DNA from: Archangium lipolyticum
GTDB taxonomy: Bacteria; Myxococcota; Myxococcia; Myxococcales; Myxococcaceae
NCBI RefSeq assembly: GCF_024623785.1
Contig: NZ_JANKBZ010000044.1
Coordinates: 19,208-83,207 of the forward strand
Length of the DNA stretch: 64,000 nucleotides
Direction of reading: 5' to 3'
How positions within the stretch are numbered: the first letter of the stretch is position 1; each line of letters opens with the position of its first letter. The notes beneath the pieces were generated by a model. It was not told where the DNA came from. It worked only from the letters and a program-made list of their open reading frames with translations, and searched no databases. Positions 18,338-28,686 of this stretch are shown piece by piece. The position numbers and the translations under genes are program-made.

Positions 18338-19339
18338 ATGCCTAGAGCCTCCGCAGGGCCGGTCCCGGTGGTGGTCATGGGGTTGGGAGTCATCGGGCAG
18401 GAGATCGCCAGGGCGGCCCAACTTTCATCCGAGGTGGAGTTGATCGGCGCGATCGACGCCAGCCCGCAACTGGTGGGACGGCCCCTGTCCGAGGTGCTCG
18501 GGGTGCCCGGGCTGACCGGGAAGGTGGCCGAGTCGCTGGAGGCGGCGGTGGGGCGGCGCAAGGGCGTCGTGCTGCTGCATGCCACGGGCTCGCGGCTCGA
18601 GCAGGTGATGGATCAGCTGCTCGAGGCGCTCAAGCTCGGCCTGCCGGTGGTCTCCACCTGCGAGGAGCTGGCCTTCCCCTTCCTCAAGTACCCCGAGCTG
18701 GCGCAGAAGCTGGAGCGCGCGGCGCAGAAGGCCGGAGTGGCGGTGCTGGGCACCGGCGTCAATCCGGGATTCGCGATGGACAGGCTGGTGGCCACCGCGG
18801 GCCAGGCATGCGGCCCGGTGCGCCATGCCACGGTGTCTCGCGTGGTGGACGCGCGCACGCGACGTGAAGCGCTGCAGCGCAAGGTGGGCGCGGGCCTGTC
18901 CGAGGACGAGTTCTTCGCCCTGGTGGACAAGGATCAGCTCGGCCACGTGGGCCTGGTGGAGAGCGCGGCCCTGTGCGCGCTGGGGCTCGGCATGGACTGC
19001 GACGACTTCGAGGAGGAGATCGTCCCCGTCTTCGCCGAGGAGGACATCACCGGGGGCGCCTTCCCGGTGAAGAAGGGCCGGGTGGCCGGCATCTTCCAGT
19101 CCGCGGTGGGCCTGGAGGAGGGGCAGGAACGGGTGCGGTTGGAGCTCACCATCGCGGTGGGGGCTGACAATCCGGGAGATCGCATCGAGATTGATGCGGA
19201 CTCCAAACTGGTGCTGGAGATTCGCGGGGGCGTGCCCGGTGACCGGGCCACCGCCAACACGCTGGTGAACGCAGCCCCGCGCGTGACGGCCGCCGAGGCC
19301 GGGCTTCTGACCGTGCTCGAGCTTCCGGCCGGTCGTTGA
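18338..19339 (+). CDS. DapB-fold NAD(P)-dependent dehydrogenase
   Basis: The 333-residue protein has an N-terminal Rossmann fold (VVVMGLGVIGQEIARAAQ) and the dihydrodipicolinate-reductase-like organisation seen in 2,4-diaminopentanoate dehydrogenase and related amine dehydrogenases (GTGVNPGFAMDRL near residue 146). True DapB signatures are lacking and it is longer than DapB, so I do not assign lysine biosynthesis. GGAGAG lies upstream of the ATG. It is followed after 12 bp by two MaoC-type hydratase genes, suggesting a catabolic or lipid-related operon. Confidence 0.8.
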   Translation: MPRASAGPVPVVVMGLGVIGQEIARAAQLSSEVELIGAIDASPQLVGRPLSEVLGVPGLTGKVAESLEAAVGRRKGVVLLHATGSRLEQVMDQLLEALKLGLPVVSTCEELAFPFLKYPELAQKLERAAQKAGVAVLGTGVNPGFAMDRLVATAGQACGPVRHATVSRVVDARTRREALQRKVGAGLSEDEFFALVDKDQLGHVGLVESAALCALGLGMDCDDFEEEIVPVFAEEDITGGAFPVKKGRVAGIFQSAVGLEEGQERVRLELTIAVGADNPGDRIEIDADSKLVLEIRGGVPGDRATANTLVNAAPRVTAAEAGLLTVLELPAGR

Positions 19340-19351
19340 AGGGAGAGGGAC

Positions 19352-19801
19352 ATGCTGGACAAGAACGCCATCGGACGGGCCTCCCCGCCGTTCCTGAACG
19401 AGGTGGAGAAGGGCGCCATCCGGCGCTTCGCCGAGTCCCTCGGCGACTACAACCCCATCTATTACGACGAGGAGTACGCACGGGCCTCGGGCTACCCCAC
19501 CGTGGTGGCGCCGCCCACGTTCCCCGCCTCCTTCAGCTCGGCGGCGGATCTGCGCGAGCTGCTGGGTGTGGGCATCAAGAGCCTGCTGCACGCCGAGCAG
19601 TCCTTCGAGTACGAGCGGCCCATCTTCGCGGGCGATCGCATCTTCGTCGCCACCCGGGTGGCGGACGTGCTCGAGCGCACCGGCCCGGCCGGAAAGATGG
19701 ATGTCGCCGTCATCGAGGACGAGGGCCGGGACGAGGAGGGCAACCTCGTCTTCCGCGCCCGCCGGACGCTCATCGTCCGTGCCGCCAAGGAGAATCCGTG
19801 A
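19352..19801 (+). CDS. MaoC/FAS1-type dehydratase, first subunit
   Basis: The 149-residue protein resembles the N-terminal hot-dog half of HadA-type 3-hydroxyacyl dehydratases: IRRFAESLGDYNPIYYDEEYA at residues ~23-43 and the VVAPPTFPASF motif. The second, catalytic-type hot-dog protein follows with a one-base overlap (TGATG), so the two probably form a heterodimer, as in the mycobacterial HadAB/HadBC arrangement. Confidence 0.85.
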   Translation: MLDKNAIGRASPPFLNEVEKGAIRRFAESLGDYNPIYYDEEYARASGYPTVVAPPTFPASFSSAADLRELLGVGIKSLLHAEQSFEYERPIFAGDRIFVATRVADVLERTGPAGKMDVAVIEDEGRDEEGNLVFRARRTLIVRAAKENP

Positions 19802-20454
19802 TGCCCGCGCGCAAGCTCTACTTCGAAGGACTCCGCGTCGGTGACGAGTTGCCGGCGCTGGCCAAGGCTCCCATCGACCGCGTGCAGCTGTCCCGCTACG
19901 CCGGTGCCTCGGGCGACTTCAACCCCGTCCACGTGGACGAGGTGTACGCCAAGAGCGTGGGCATGCCCTCCGTGTATGCCCCGGGCATGCTCGTCATGGG
20001 CATGTTGGGCCAGCTCGTCAGCGACTGGGCCCGCGGCGGCCAGCTGCGGCGCTACCACGTGCGCTTCATCAAGATGGTGTGGCCGGGTGACACCATCGTC
20101 TGCAAGGGCCGCGTGAGCGACCGTCACGGCGAGGGTGGCCGCTACTTCGTCGAGGTGGAACTGTGGGCGGAGAACCAGCGCGGTGAGCTGGTGATGAAGG
20201 GCAACTCCACCATCCAGCTCTTCTACTCGTTGGAGGACGAGAACCGGCAGCGCTCCGGCCAGTCCCCCATCGTCGTGGACGTGCCGCGTGAGAGCCTCCT
20301 CAACGCCGCGGCGGCCCCGGGCGGGGAAGAGGACGACGAGCGCTCGGCCGCCACGTCGGGCTCCAAGAAGGCCCCCACCCAGAAGCCGGCCGCCAAGACG
20401 GCCACGGCTCCCGCCTCTCCGGCCTCCGTCGCCGCGAAGAAGGCCAAGAAGTAG
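19801..20454 (+). CDS. MaoC-like hydratase, second subunit, with lysine-rich tail
   Basis: The 217-residue protein has a MaoC hot-dog domain in its first ~150 residues. The hydratase signature YAGASGDFNPVHVDEVYA carries the catalytic Asp and His. The last ~45 residues are a low-complexity Ala/Lys/Pro tail (ending VAAKKAKK), which is not part of the family. It starts at the overlapping ATG at 19801. Role inferred as dehydration or hydration of a 3-hydroxyacyl-CoA or acyl-ACP. Confidence 0.85.
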   Translation: MPARKLYFEGLRVGDELPALAKAPIDRVQLSRYAGASGDFNPVHVDEVYAKSVGMPSVYAPGMLVMGMLGQLVSDWARGGQLRRYHVRFIKMVWPGDTIVCKGRVSDRHGEGGRYFVEVELWAENQRGELVMKGNSTIQLFYSLEDENRQRSGQSPIVVDVPRESLLNAAAAPGGEEDDERSAATSGSKKAPTQKPAAKTATAPASPASVAAKKAKK

Positions 20455-20481
20455 GTCCACTACCGCTCATGTGCCCCTTCT

Positions 20482-20505
20482 GGTGGCGAGGAAGACCTCG
20501 CCACC
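20482..20505 (+). terminator. Hairpin downstream of the MaoC operon
   Basis: Perfect 10-bp arms GGTGGCGAGG and CCTCGCCACC surround an AAGA loop, 28 bp after the stop codon. There is no T tract, so it may be an mRNA-stabilising hairpin or a weak terminator. Confidence 0.5.
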
Positions 20506-20627
20506 CAACGCGAGGCGTCATTCGCGGTTGACTCTAAAATCAATCGACGTAACCTTTCCGTGTCCCAAGTGGGGCCGCGGACCGTCGATTGTGCGGCCGT
20601 GAGCCCCCCAACGTACGGGGAGTGGCA

Positions 20628-22466
20628 ATGTCCGCCGGCATCAACACCTACAAGACCGACCTTCGGGAAATCTTCTTCACGCTGTTCGAGCAGTTCGGCT
20701 TCGGCCAGGTCGCCGGACAGGCCCCCTTCGACGCCTGGGGACCGGACGAGGCGCGCGCCGTCATCCAGGAGACCTACCGGTTCGCCAAGGAGGTCCTCGG
20801 GCCCCTCAACGCCTCGGGTGATCGCGAGGGCTGTCGGCTGGAGGACGGCAAGGTCATCACGCCCAAGGGCTTCAAGGAGGCGTGGAAGCAACTCTACGAG
20901 CAGGGCTTCAAGTTGGTGGGCGTGAGCCCGGAGCACGGCGGGCAGGGCAGCCCGATGATGCTGTACGTACTCATCGAGGAGATTCTGTCCGGAGCCAACT
21001 CGGCCTTCAACATGTACCCGGGCCTGGCCTTCGGCGCGGCGGAGCTGTTGGCCGAGTGCGGCACGTCGGAGCAGAAGAAGCTCTTCGTGGAGCGCATGCT
21101 CAACGGCACCTGGGGTGGCACCATGTGCCTGACCGAGCCGCACGCGGGCTCGGACGTGGGCGCGGCGAAGACGAGCGCGCGCAAGAACGCGGACGGCACC
21201 TACAGCATCCGCGGCACGAAGATCTTCATCTCGGGCGGTGACCACGACCTGGCGGAGAACGTCATCCACCTGGTGCTGGCGCGCATCGAGGGCGCGGCGC
21301 CGGGCACCAAGGGCCTGTCGCTCTTCATCGTGCCGAAGATCCGCGTGAAGCCGGACGGCTCGCTGGCGGAGAGCAACGACGTGACCGTGGGCTCCATCGA
21401 GCACAAGATGGGCATCAAGGCGTCGGCCACGTGTGTGCTGAACTTCGGCGAGAACGACGGCTGTGTGGGTGAGCTGGTGGGTGGAATCGAGAACGTCGGC
21501 ATGAGCCAGATGTTCAAGATGATGAACGGCGCGCGCATCGCGGTGGGCATCCAGGGCCTGGCGCTGGCGAGCGCGGCGTACTTCAACGCGCTGGAGTACG
21601 CGAAGGACCGCAAGCAGGGCGCGCACGCGAGCAAGTGGAAGGATCCGTCGGCGCCGCGCGTGGCGATCATCGAGCACCCGGACGTGCGCCGCATGCTGCT
21701 GGAGATGAAGGCGCACGTGGAGGGCATCCGCGCGCTGGTCGTCAAGCTGGCCATGCACACGGACAAGGCGCACCAGCTGGCGGGCAAGGATGACGACAAG
21801 GCGGCGTACCACCGCGGACAGGTGGAGCTGCTCACGCCGCTGGTGAAGTCGTACGCTTCGGACCAGGCGTTCCGGCTGTGCGCGCAGGCCATCCAGGTGT
21901 ACGGCGGCGCGGGCTACTGCCAGGACTACCCGGTGGAGCAGTACACGCGCGACTCGAAGATCTTCTCCATCTACGAGGGAACCAACCACATCCAGGCGAT
22001 GGATCTGGTGGGCCGGAAGATGGGGCAGGCGGGCGGCGCGAACTTCCAGCAGTTCATGGCGGACGTGGGCGCGTTCATCGAGGGCAACCGCGAGCACAAG
22101 GTGTACGGTGAGGCGGTGCGGCAGCTGGCGGCGGCGCAGGAAGGCGTGATGTCGAGCGCCATGGCGGTGCTGGGCTGGTCGCAGGATCCGGCGAAGATGA
22201 CGCTCATCCCGCTGTCGGCCAACCGCTTCCTGAACATGATGTCGGAGCTGGCGGTGGGCTGGCTGCTGCTGGACGCGGCGCTGCTCGCCGAGCGCGTGGG
22301 CGAGAAGGCGACGGGCGACGAGAAGGCGTTCTACGAAGGCAAGAAGTGGAGCGCGCTGTGGTACGCGCGCAACGTGCTGCCCAACGTGGAGCAGGCGGCG
22401 CGGATGATGGCCACGGAGGACACCTCGTCGGTGGAGATCTCCAACGCCGCGTTCGGCGCCATCTAA
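20628..22466 (+). CDS. Acyl-CoA dehydrogenase (long form)
   Basis: The 612-residue flavoprotein belongs to the large acyl-CoA dehydrogenase group with a C-terminal extension. Signatures are GTWGGTMCLTEPHAGSDVGAA-like around residue 165 (FAD and substrate loop), GTKIFISGGDHDL, and a C-terminal VYGGAGYCQDYPVEQYTRD followed by IYEGTNHIQAMDL. It oxidises an acyl-CoA in beta-oxidation or amino-acid catabolism; chain length is not predictable here. GGGGAG lies before the ATG at 20628, which I prefer to the GTG/ATG starts further upstream. Confidence 0.93.
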   Translation: MSAGINTYKTDLREIFFTLFEQFGFGQVAGQAPFDAWGPDEARAVIQETYRFAKEVLGPLNASGDREGCRLEDGKVITPKGFKEAWKQLYEQGFKLVGVSPEHGGQGSPMMLYVLIEEILSGANSAFNMYPGLAFGAAELLAECGTSEQKKLFVERMLNGTWGGTMCLTEPHAGSDVGAAKTSARKNADGTYSIRGTKIFISGGDHDLAENVIHLVLARIEGAAPGTKGLSLFIVPKIRVKPDGSLAESNDVTVGSIEHKMGIKASATCVLNFGENDGCVGELVGGIENVGMSQMFKMMNGARIAVGIQGLALASAAYFNALEYAKDRKQGAHASKWKDPSAPRVAIIEHPDVRRMLLEMKAHVEGIRALVVKLAMHTDKAHQLAGKDDDKAAYHRGQVELLTPLVKSYASDQAFRLCAQAIQVYGGAGYCQDYPVEQYTRDSKIFSIYEGTNHIQAMDLVGRKMGQAGGANFQQFMADVGAFIEGNREHKVYGEAVRQLAAAQEGVMSSAMAVLGWSQDPAKMTLIPLSANRFLNMMSELAVGWLLLDAALLAERVGEKATGDEKAFYEGKKWSALWYARNVLPNVEQAARMMATEDTSSVEISNAAFGAI

Positions 22467-22504
22467 GAAGAGAAGGACGGGGGTGAGAGGGTGCCGCGCG
22501 AGCA

Positions 22505-22537
22505 CCCTCTCCCTCTGGGAGAGGGCCGGGGTGAGGG
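22505..22537 (+). repeat. REP-like hairpin repeat, copy 2
   Basis: A CCCTCTCCC/GGGAGAGGG hairpin is followed by CCGGGGTGAGGG. It lies between the convergent acyl-CoA dehydrogenase and ExbD genes and differs from copy 3 by one base over 33. Confidence 0.85.
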
Positions 22538-22577
22538 TCTAGGCCCTGGAGTTTCCCGCCGTGCGGCGTGGCGCGGC

Positions 22578-23027
22578 CTACTGCGCCTCGCGAACGCCGA
22601 TGGCGAGCTGCCCGAGCCCGACGCTCTTGGCCAGCTCCATCACCTGCACCACGGTGCCGTGGGGGACGCCCTCGTCGGCCTGGACGATGACGATGGTGTC
22701 CGGGTTCTTCTTCTGGGCCTCGGCGAAGGCGCGCTTGAGCTCGTCCTCGTTGACCACGTTGCCGGAGAGGACGAAGCGCCCATCCGAGAGAACGGCCACG
22801 GACAGATCCGTGGCGCGCGCGGTGACGTCCGTGCTGCCGCCCTTGGGCAGGTTCACCTTGAGACCCTGCTGGGCACCACCGCTGGGTGACTGCTGCACGA
22901 TGACCGAGCTCGTCACCATGAAGATGATGAGGAGCACGAGCATGACGTCGGTGAGCGGGGTGATGTTGATCTCCGCGAAGCCGACGTCCTCGCCCTCGGA
23001 ATCACCGGGAACCTTGCCCATCGCCAT
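22578..23027 (-). CDS. ExbD/TolR-family biopolymer transport protein
   Basis: The 149-residue protein has one N-terminal membrane segment preceded by FAEINITPLTDVMLVLLIIF, which contains the conserved proton-pathway Asp of ExbD/TolR. The C-terminal domain is periplasmic. It follows the ExbB-like gene after 11 bp. Together they form a proton-driven motor for a TonB-dependent or Tol-like system. No TonB gene is adjacent. Confidence 0.92.
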   Translation of the reverse strand: MAMGKVPGDSEGEDVGFAEINITPLTDVMLVLLIIFMVTSSVIVQQSPSGGAQQGLKVNLPKGGSTDVTARATDLSVAVLSDGRFVLSGNVVNEDELKRAFAEAQKKNPDTIVIVQADEGVPHGTVVQVMELAKSVGLGQLAIGVREAQ

Positions 23028-23038
23028 GTGAGAGGACC

Positions 23039-23755
23039 TCAGGCTTCCGGCAGGGAACGCGCTTCCACCGGGGCCGGAGCAGCGGCGGTGGAGGAGGGGA
23101 CGGACGGCGCGGTCACGGGACGCTCGCGGAGCAGCTCGACGAACTCGTCACCGAGCAGCCGTAGCTCCACGAGGACGCGGGACAGCCGCGCCTGGAAGTA
23201 GTTGTAGAAGGCCATGGCCTGCACGGCGACGAGGATACCCACCGCGGTGGCCACGAGGGCCTCGGAGATGCCCGTCATCACCGCGGCGGTGCCGCCGGTG
23301 CCGCCAGCCTGAACGTCCAGGCCCAGGTCCTTGAAGGACCGCATGATGCCGGCCACGGTGCCGAAGAGGCCCACGAACGGGGTCAGCGAGCCGATGGTGG
23401 CGAGGATCCACAGGCTGCGGCGCAGCCTCAGGCCCACCTGGGCGCGCTCGCGCTCCACGGCCGAGTCCACCCCATCACAGGAGCCCCGGGTGCGCTCGAA
23501 GCGGTCCAGGCCGGCGATGAAGATGTCCGCCACGGCGGCGTCCGAGCGCTCGGCGGCCGTGCGGGCGGCGGCGACATCTCCGCGCAGCAGGTGCTTGTTG
23601 ACGACCTCCCCGAGCGCCCGGGAGCGCTCGCTCACCCCCCAGAGGGCGATCAACCGCTCGATGGCCACGACCAGTGCGACCACGGAGGCGAGGAGGAGGG
23701 AGGCGAGTGTGAAGCCGCCGATGCGCAGGTAGTGGAGGATGTCGGAGAGGCTCAT
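23039..23755 (-). CDS. ExbB/TolQ/MotA-family proton channel protein
   Basis: The 238-residue protein has an N-terminal membrane segment (LASLLLASVVALVVAIERL) and two C-terminal segments in the MotA_TolQ_ExbB domain, with LATIGSLTPFVGLFGTVAGIM and the TAVGILVAVQAMAFYNYF helix. The C-terminal tail is Pro/Ala-rich. First gene of the exbB-exbD pair. Its start is only 43 bp from the divergent lipoprotein gene. Confidence 0.92.
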   Translation of the reverse strand: MSLSDILHYLRIGGFTLASLLLASVVALVVAIERLIALWGVSERSRALGEVVNKHLLRGDVAAARTAAERSDAAVADIFIAGLDRFERTRGSCDGVDSAVERERAQVGLRLRRSLWILATIGSLTPFVGLFGTVAGIMRSFKDLGLDVQAGGTGGTAAVMTGISEALVATAVGILVAVQAMAFYNYFQARLSRVLVELRLLGDEFVELLRERPVTAPSVPSSTAAAPAPVEARSLPEA

Positions 23756-23798
23756 GCAATGGTGGCCAGGAGGGTCGGCCTGGCGCGAGACTTAAGCC

Positions 23799-24620
23799 AT
23801 GAACCGCGCAGCCGCAGCAATCTTCCTGGCCCTCATCTGTTCAGGCTGTCCCAAGCGCATCGATTTCGGCCCCCGGGGGCAGATCACGGACGCTCAGGAG
23901 CTCTTCCAGCTCACCCGCTCGGCCCAGGGGCGGGTGGTCTCCCTCCAGGGGGACGGGAAGCTCCGGGTGGAGTCCCCCCAGGGGACGGGGAGTGTCTCCG
24001 CGTACCTGGCCGCCATGCGGCCGGGCCTGCTGCGCGTGGAGATGTTCGATTTCTTCAACCGGCCCGTCGCCGTCCTGGTGACGGACGGGCAACGGTTCGG
24101 CCTCTTCCAGGCCCAGGAGAACACCTTCTACCAGGGGCCGGCGACCCCTCGGAACCTGTCGCGCTTCCTGCCCGTGGCCCTGCCGAGCGAGGAGCTCGTC
24201 TCCGTGATGCTCGGCCAGGTGCCCTTCATCCCCGCCGAGCGGATGACACTCTCGCTGGACGAGAAGGAGCGGGTCTACGTCCTCACGCTCCAGCAGGGGG
24301 CGGTGTCCCAGGTGCTCCGGATCCAACCCGGGAACCTCCGGGTGGTGCGCAGCGAGGTGCGGGGGACCCGGGCCTATGACCTCGAGTACGACCACTTCAA
24401 GGAGCACGGGGAATTCGTCCTGCCCCACGAGGTGAAGCTCCTGGCCTCCACGGCGGACACGTCCCTGGGCCTGCGCTACACCGACATCACCCTCAACGAG
24501 TCTCCGGACCTCACGCTGTTCGACCTCTCCGCCCCCGAGGGGGTGCGTGTGGTGGAGGTGGACGAGGAGGGCCAGTCGCTGCCCCCCGTCTCCCTGCCGC
24601 CCGCCTCGCCCGGCTCTTGA
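23799..24620 (+). CDS. LolB-like outer-membrane lipoprotein (DUF4292-like)
   Basis: The 273-residue protein has a signal peptide with lipobox (AAIFLALICSGC). The body resembles DUF4292/LolA-LolB beta-barrel half folds: GDGKLRVESPQGTGSVSAYLAAMRPGLLRVE, then a DGQRFGLFQAQENTFYQG segment. A role in lipoprotein or lipid handling is an inference from fold family only. It stands alone between a divergent ExbB operon and the MshEN genes. Confidence 0.75.
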   Translation: MNRAAAAIFLALICSGCPKRIDFGPRGQITDAQELFQLTRSAQGRVVSLQGDGKLRVESPQGTGSVSAYLAAMRPGLLRVEMFDFFNRPVAVLVTDGQRFGLFQAQENTFYQGPATPRNLSRFLPVALPSEELVSVMLGQVPFIPAERMTLSLDEKERVYVLTLQQGAVSQVLRIQPGNLRVVRSEVRGTRAYDLEYDHFKEHGEFVLPHEVKLLASTADTSLGLRYTDITLNESPDLTLFDLSAPEGVRVVEVDEEGQSLPPVSLPPASPGS

Positions 24621-24709
24621 GCGGGCGGCTTCAAGAATTCAGCAACCGTTTGAATCTCAGGTAGAGTGACTGGACCGGCGGGTCCGTTGGGACTCCCCGC
24701 GACAGCGAC

Positions 24710-25456
24710 ATGGCACAGATCAAGCTCGGTGAACTGCTGATCAAGGCGAACGTGCTCCAGGAGAGCCAGCTCAAGGCCGCGTTGGCGGAGCAGGCGAAAT
24801 GGGGCGGAAAGCTGGGAGAGATCCTGGTCCGGATGAACCTCGTGTCCGAGGACATCCTGGTCCGGGCTCTGTCCAAGCAGCTCGCCATCCCCGCGGTGAA
24901 CCTGGATGCGGTGAAGGAGATCGCTCCGCACGTGCTCAACCGGGTCCCGGTGCAGACGGCGCGGGACTTCTCGGTGCTGCCGCTGCAGATGCGCGACGAC
25001 GGCAAGACGCTGGTGGTGGCGATCTCGGACCCGCTCAACGTGCGGCAGCTGGACGAGCTGCGCGCCATCACCAAGTGCCGCATCGTGCCCAACGTGGCCG
25101 GGCGCACGGCCATCGCGCGGGCCATGGCGCGCTTCTACGAGGACCAGGGCGAGCTGGCGGACGCGGACACCAACTTCAAGGTGGTGGACGCGCAGGGCCG
25201 CACGGTCGTCAAGCACATGGACGCCCCGGGCGGGAGTGCTCCCGCGGCGGCTCCAGCGCCCACCCCGGCTCCCATGCCGCTCAACCCGTCGCGCGAGACG
25301 CCGTCGGTACGCGGCGGCGGCAGCCCGGTGGATCTCCTGCGCAGCGTGGAGGAGGTGCAGCGCAAGGAGGTGGCGGCCCTCAAGGCCATGGTGGAGCTGC
25401 TCATCGAGAAGGGCGTCTTCACTCGCGACGAGTACCTGGCGAAGGTCAAGCGGTAG
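24710..25456 (+). CDS. Stand-alone MshEN (GspE N-terminal) domain protein, paralog 1
   Basis: The 248-residue protein begins with tandem MshEN motifs: IKLGELLIKANVLQ followed by LKAALAEQ, then GKLGEILVRMNLVSEDILVRAL. The GspE_N fold follows (IPAVNLDAVKEIAPHVLNRV). MshEN domains of type II secretion and type IV pilus ATPases can bind cyclic di-GMP through this RLG/KLG-x-x-L motif pair. No ATPase domain follows; instead there is a Pro/Ala linker and a C-terminal helix pair (AALKAMVELLIEKGVFTRDEY). The paralog lies 21 bp downstream. Confidence 0.85.
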   Translation: MAQIKLGELLIKANVLQESQLKAALAEQAKWGGKLGEILVRMNLVSEDILVRALSKQLAIPAVNLDAVKEIAPHVLNRVPVQTARDFSVLPLQMRDDGKTLVVAISDPLNVRQLDELRAITKCRIVPNVAGRTAIARAMARFYEDQGELADADTNFKVVDAQGRTVVKHMDAPGGSAPAAAPAPTPAPMPLNPSRETPSVRGGGSPVDLLRSVEEVQRKEVAALKAMVELLIEKGVFTRDEYLAKVKR

Positions 25457-25477
25457 GCCGTCCATCCCCGGATTCGT

Positions 25478-26626
25478 ATGCGCAAGAAGATCGGCGAGCT
25501 CCTCATCGAGTCCGGAGCTGTCAGTCAGGAGCAGGTCCGCAAGGCGCTCGGCCAGCAGCGGACCCATGGTCACGGCCGGCGGCTGGGCTCGGTCATCATC
25601 ACCCTGGGCTTCGCCTCTCCCGCGGCGGTGGCCAGGGCGCTGGCGCACCAGTTCAGTCTGCCCTTCGTGGAGCTTCCGGAGATTGCCGAGCACGTGCGCT
25701 CGATCGTCTCGCTCGACTTCCAGGCCGAGCACCGCATCGTCCCGTTCCGGATCGAGCGGGAAGGGCGGAGCGAGCGGCTGCACGTGGCGGTGGATGATCC
25801 CTCGGACCTGTCCATCGTGGACGAGCTGAGCTTCCAGCTCAACAAGCCCATCCGGGTGTACGTGGCCGCCGAGGACGACCTCGATCGCGCGTTGGATCTC
25901 GTGCGGGGCCAGGTGGTGGAGCCCCTCGCGCTGGGCGAGGAGTCCGGTGAGGAGTTGGAGCTGGAGAACAGCACCCCCATGGTGGCGGGGGGCTGGCAGG
26001 GTCACGCCCCGAGGGCCGCGTCGCAGTCGGCGGCGGCCATGCTCGACTGGGAGCTGCCGCCGGCACCACCCCTCCCTCCGCTCACGGAAGACGACGACAT
26101 CACGCTCATCACCCCGAGGTCCGTCTTGAAGCCAAAGCCCCCGGCACCGCCACCGTTCGATGAGGAGGACGATGAAATCACCCTCATCACGCCTCGGGCC
26201 CCGGTGAAGCCGAAGGCCTCCGCGAGCCCGCCGCCTCCTCCGCCGCAGGAGAGCGAGGATGTCCTCGATGAGCTGCTCGGCGAGCCCGAGTCCGAGCCCA
26301 AGGGCCGGCCCGCCCCGCCCATGCTGTCGGCCCCGCCCGTGTTGATTCCCACGCCCGCCACACCCGCCAAGGGGGTGCCGGTGGTCGTCTTTGGCGGTGC
26401 CGCCCAGGGTCTGCCGCAGCCGCCTCCGCCTCCGGATCTCTCCGACATCTCCGAAGAGGACCTGAAGGTGCTCGAGGAGATCGAGCGGATCGCGGATGGG
26501 GACGAGGCGACGCTGCATACGGAGAAGGTGAAGCCCGCGCGCATGGTGGCCAGCCTCATCCGCCTGCTCATCCGCAAGCGTGTCATCCACGAGGAGGAGT
26601 TCCTGGAGGAGCTGTCCCGGAAGTGA
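25478..26626 (+). CDS. Stand-alone MshEN domain protein, paralog 2
   Basis: The 382-residue protein has the same plan as its neighbour. [22 protein letters not shown] and [18 protein letters not shown] form the MshEN pair, and a long Pro/Glu-rich linker (roughly residues 170-325) contains two [16 protein letters not shown] units. It closes with a C-terminal helix pair ([19 protein letters not shown]) matching paralog 1. No ATPase motifs are present. It may couple cyclic di-GMP to a partner through the C-terminal helices. Confidence 0.82.
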   Translation: MRKKIGELLIESGAVSQEQVRKALGQQRTHGHGRRLGSVIITLGFASPAAVARALAHQFSLPFVELPEIAEHVRSIVSLDFQAEHRIVPFRIEREGRSERLHVAVDDPSDLSIVDELSFQLNKPIRVYVAAEDDLDRALDLVRGQVVEPLALGEESGEELELENSTPMVAGGWQGHAPRAASQSAAAMLDWELPPAPPLPPLTEDDDITLITPRSVLKPKPPAPPPFDEEDDEITLITPRAPVKPKASASPPPPPPQESEDVLDELLGEPESEPKGRPAPPMLSAPPVLIPTPATPAKGVPVVVFGGAAQGLPQPPPPPDLSDISEEDLKVLEEIERIADGDEATLHTEKVKPARMVASLIRLLIRKRVIHEEEFLEELSRK

Positions 26627-26664
26627 TGCCCCGGGCCGGGTGTTCTGGCCCGGCCGTGAGCCTT

Positions 26665-27653
26665 ATGTCCGAGCCCCTCCTCGACGTGCGTGGCCTGAAG
26701 ACCCAGCTCTCCCTGGAGGAGGGCCCGGTGCTGGCCGTGGACGACGTGTCCTTCTCCATCCCGCCCGGAGGCACGCTGGGGGTGGTGGGGGAGAGCGGTT
26801 GTGGCAAGAGTCTCACCGCGCTCTCGGTGATGCGGCTGGTGCCGGAGCCGCCCGGCCGGGTGGTGGGCGGGCGGATCCTCTTCCAGGGAGAGGACCTGCT
26901 CGCGCTCCCCGAGGGGAAGATGCGCCGCGTCCGGGGGCGCCACCTCTCCATGGTCTTCCAGGAGCCGATGACCTCGCTCAACCCCGTCTACACGGTGGGC
27001 GAGCAGATCGCCGAGGGCGTGCGGCTGCACCAGGGCCTGTCGCGAGCCGCCGCGCGTGAGCACGCGGTGGAGATGCTGCGGCAGGTGGGCATTCCCGCCC
27101 CCGAGCAGCGCGTGGACGGCTATCCGCACCAGCTCTCGGGAGGCATGAGGCAGCGGGTGATGATCGCCATGGCGCTCGCGTGCGGCCCGGAGCTGCTCAT
27201 CGCGGACGAGCCCACCACGGCGCTGGACGTCACCATCCAGGCGCAGATCCTCGAGTTGCTGAAGCGGCTGCAGGCCGAGCGCCACATGGCGGTGATGCTG
27301 ATCACGCATGACCTGGGCGTGGTGGCCGAGAGCTGTGACGCGGTGGTGGTGATGTACGCGGGCCGCGTGGTGGAGCGGGCGCCGGTGAAGGCGCTGTTCC
27401 GCCAGCCGGCGCACCCGTACACGGCGGGGCTGCTGCGCTCCATTCCGGCGCTCCACGAGGCGGGAGAGGCGGGGGAGCGCCGGCGATTGAAGACGATTCC
27501 CGGCATGGTGCCGAGCCTCCGCCGGTTGCCCGGGGGCTGCCGTTTCCGCGACCGCTGTGAGCGCGCTTTGGACATTTGCGCGAAGGTGGAGCCGGCCCTG
27601 GAGCCCAAGCGCGATGGCCAGGAGGCCGCGTGCCACAACCCGGTGCCCGTGCC

Positions 27654-27657
<4 letters not shown>
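26665..27657 (+). CDS. Peptide-type ABC transporter ATP-binding protein (OppD/DppD-like)
   Basis: The 330-residue ATPase has Walker A GESGCGKS near residue 45, signature [16 protein letters not shown] and Walker [15 protein letters not shown]. The C-terminal oligopeptide domain carries the iron-sulfur-type Cys cluster ([15 protein letters not shown]) near the end, typical of OppD/OppF. The ATG at 26665 ([13 protein letters not shown]) fits the family; the ribosome site is weak. Its stop overlaps the next ATPase start (ATGA). No permease or binding-protein gene is in the window. Confidence 0.93.
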
Positions 27658-28685
<1,028 letters not shown>

Positions 28686-28686
28686 G

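Noticed and set aside
20460..22505. Minus-strand 681-codon open frame opposite the acyl-CoA dehydrogenase
   Set aside because: Composition is Arg/His/Leu-rich shadow coding and the plus strand has intact family motifs.
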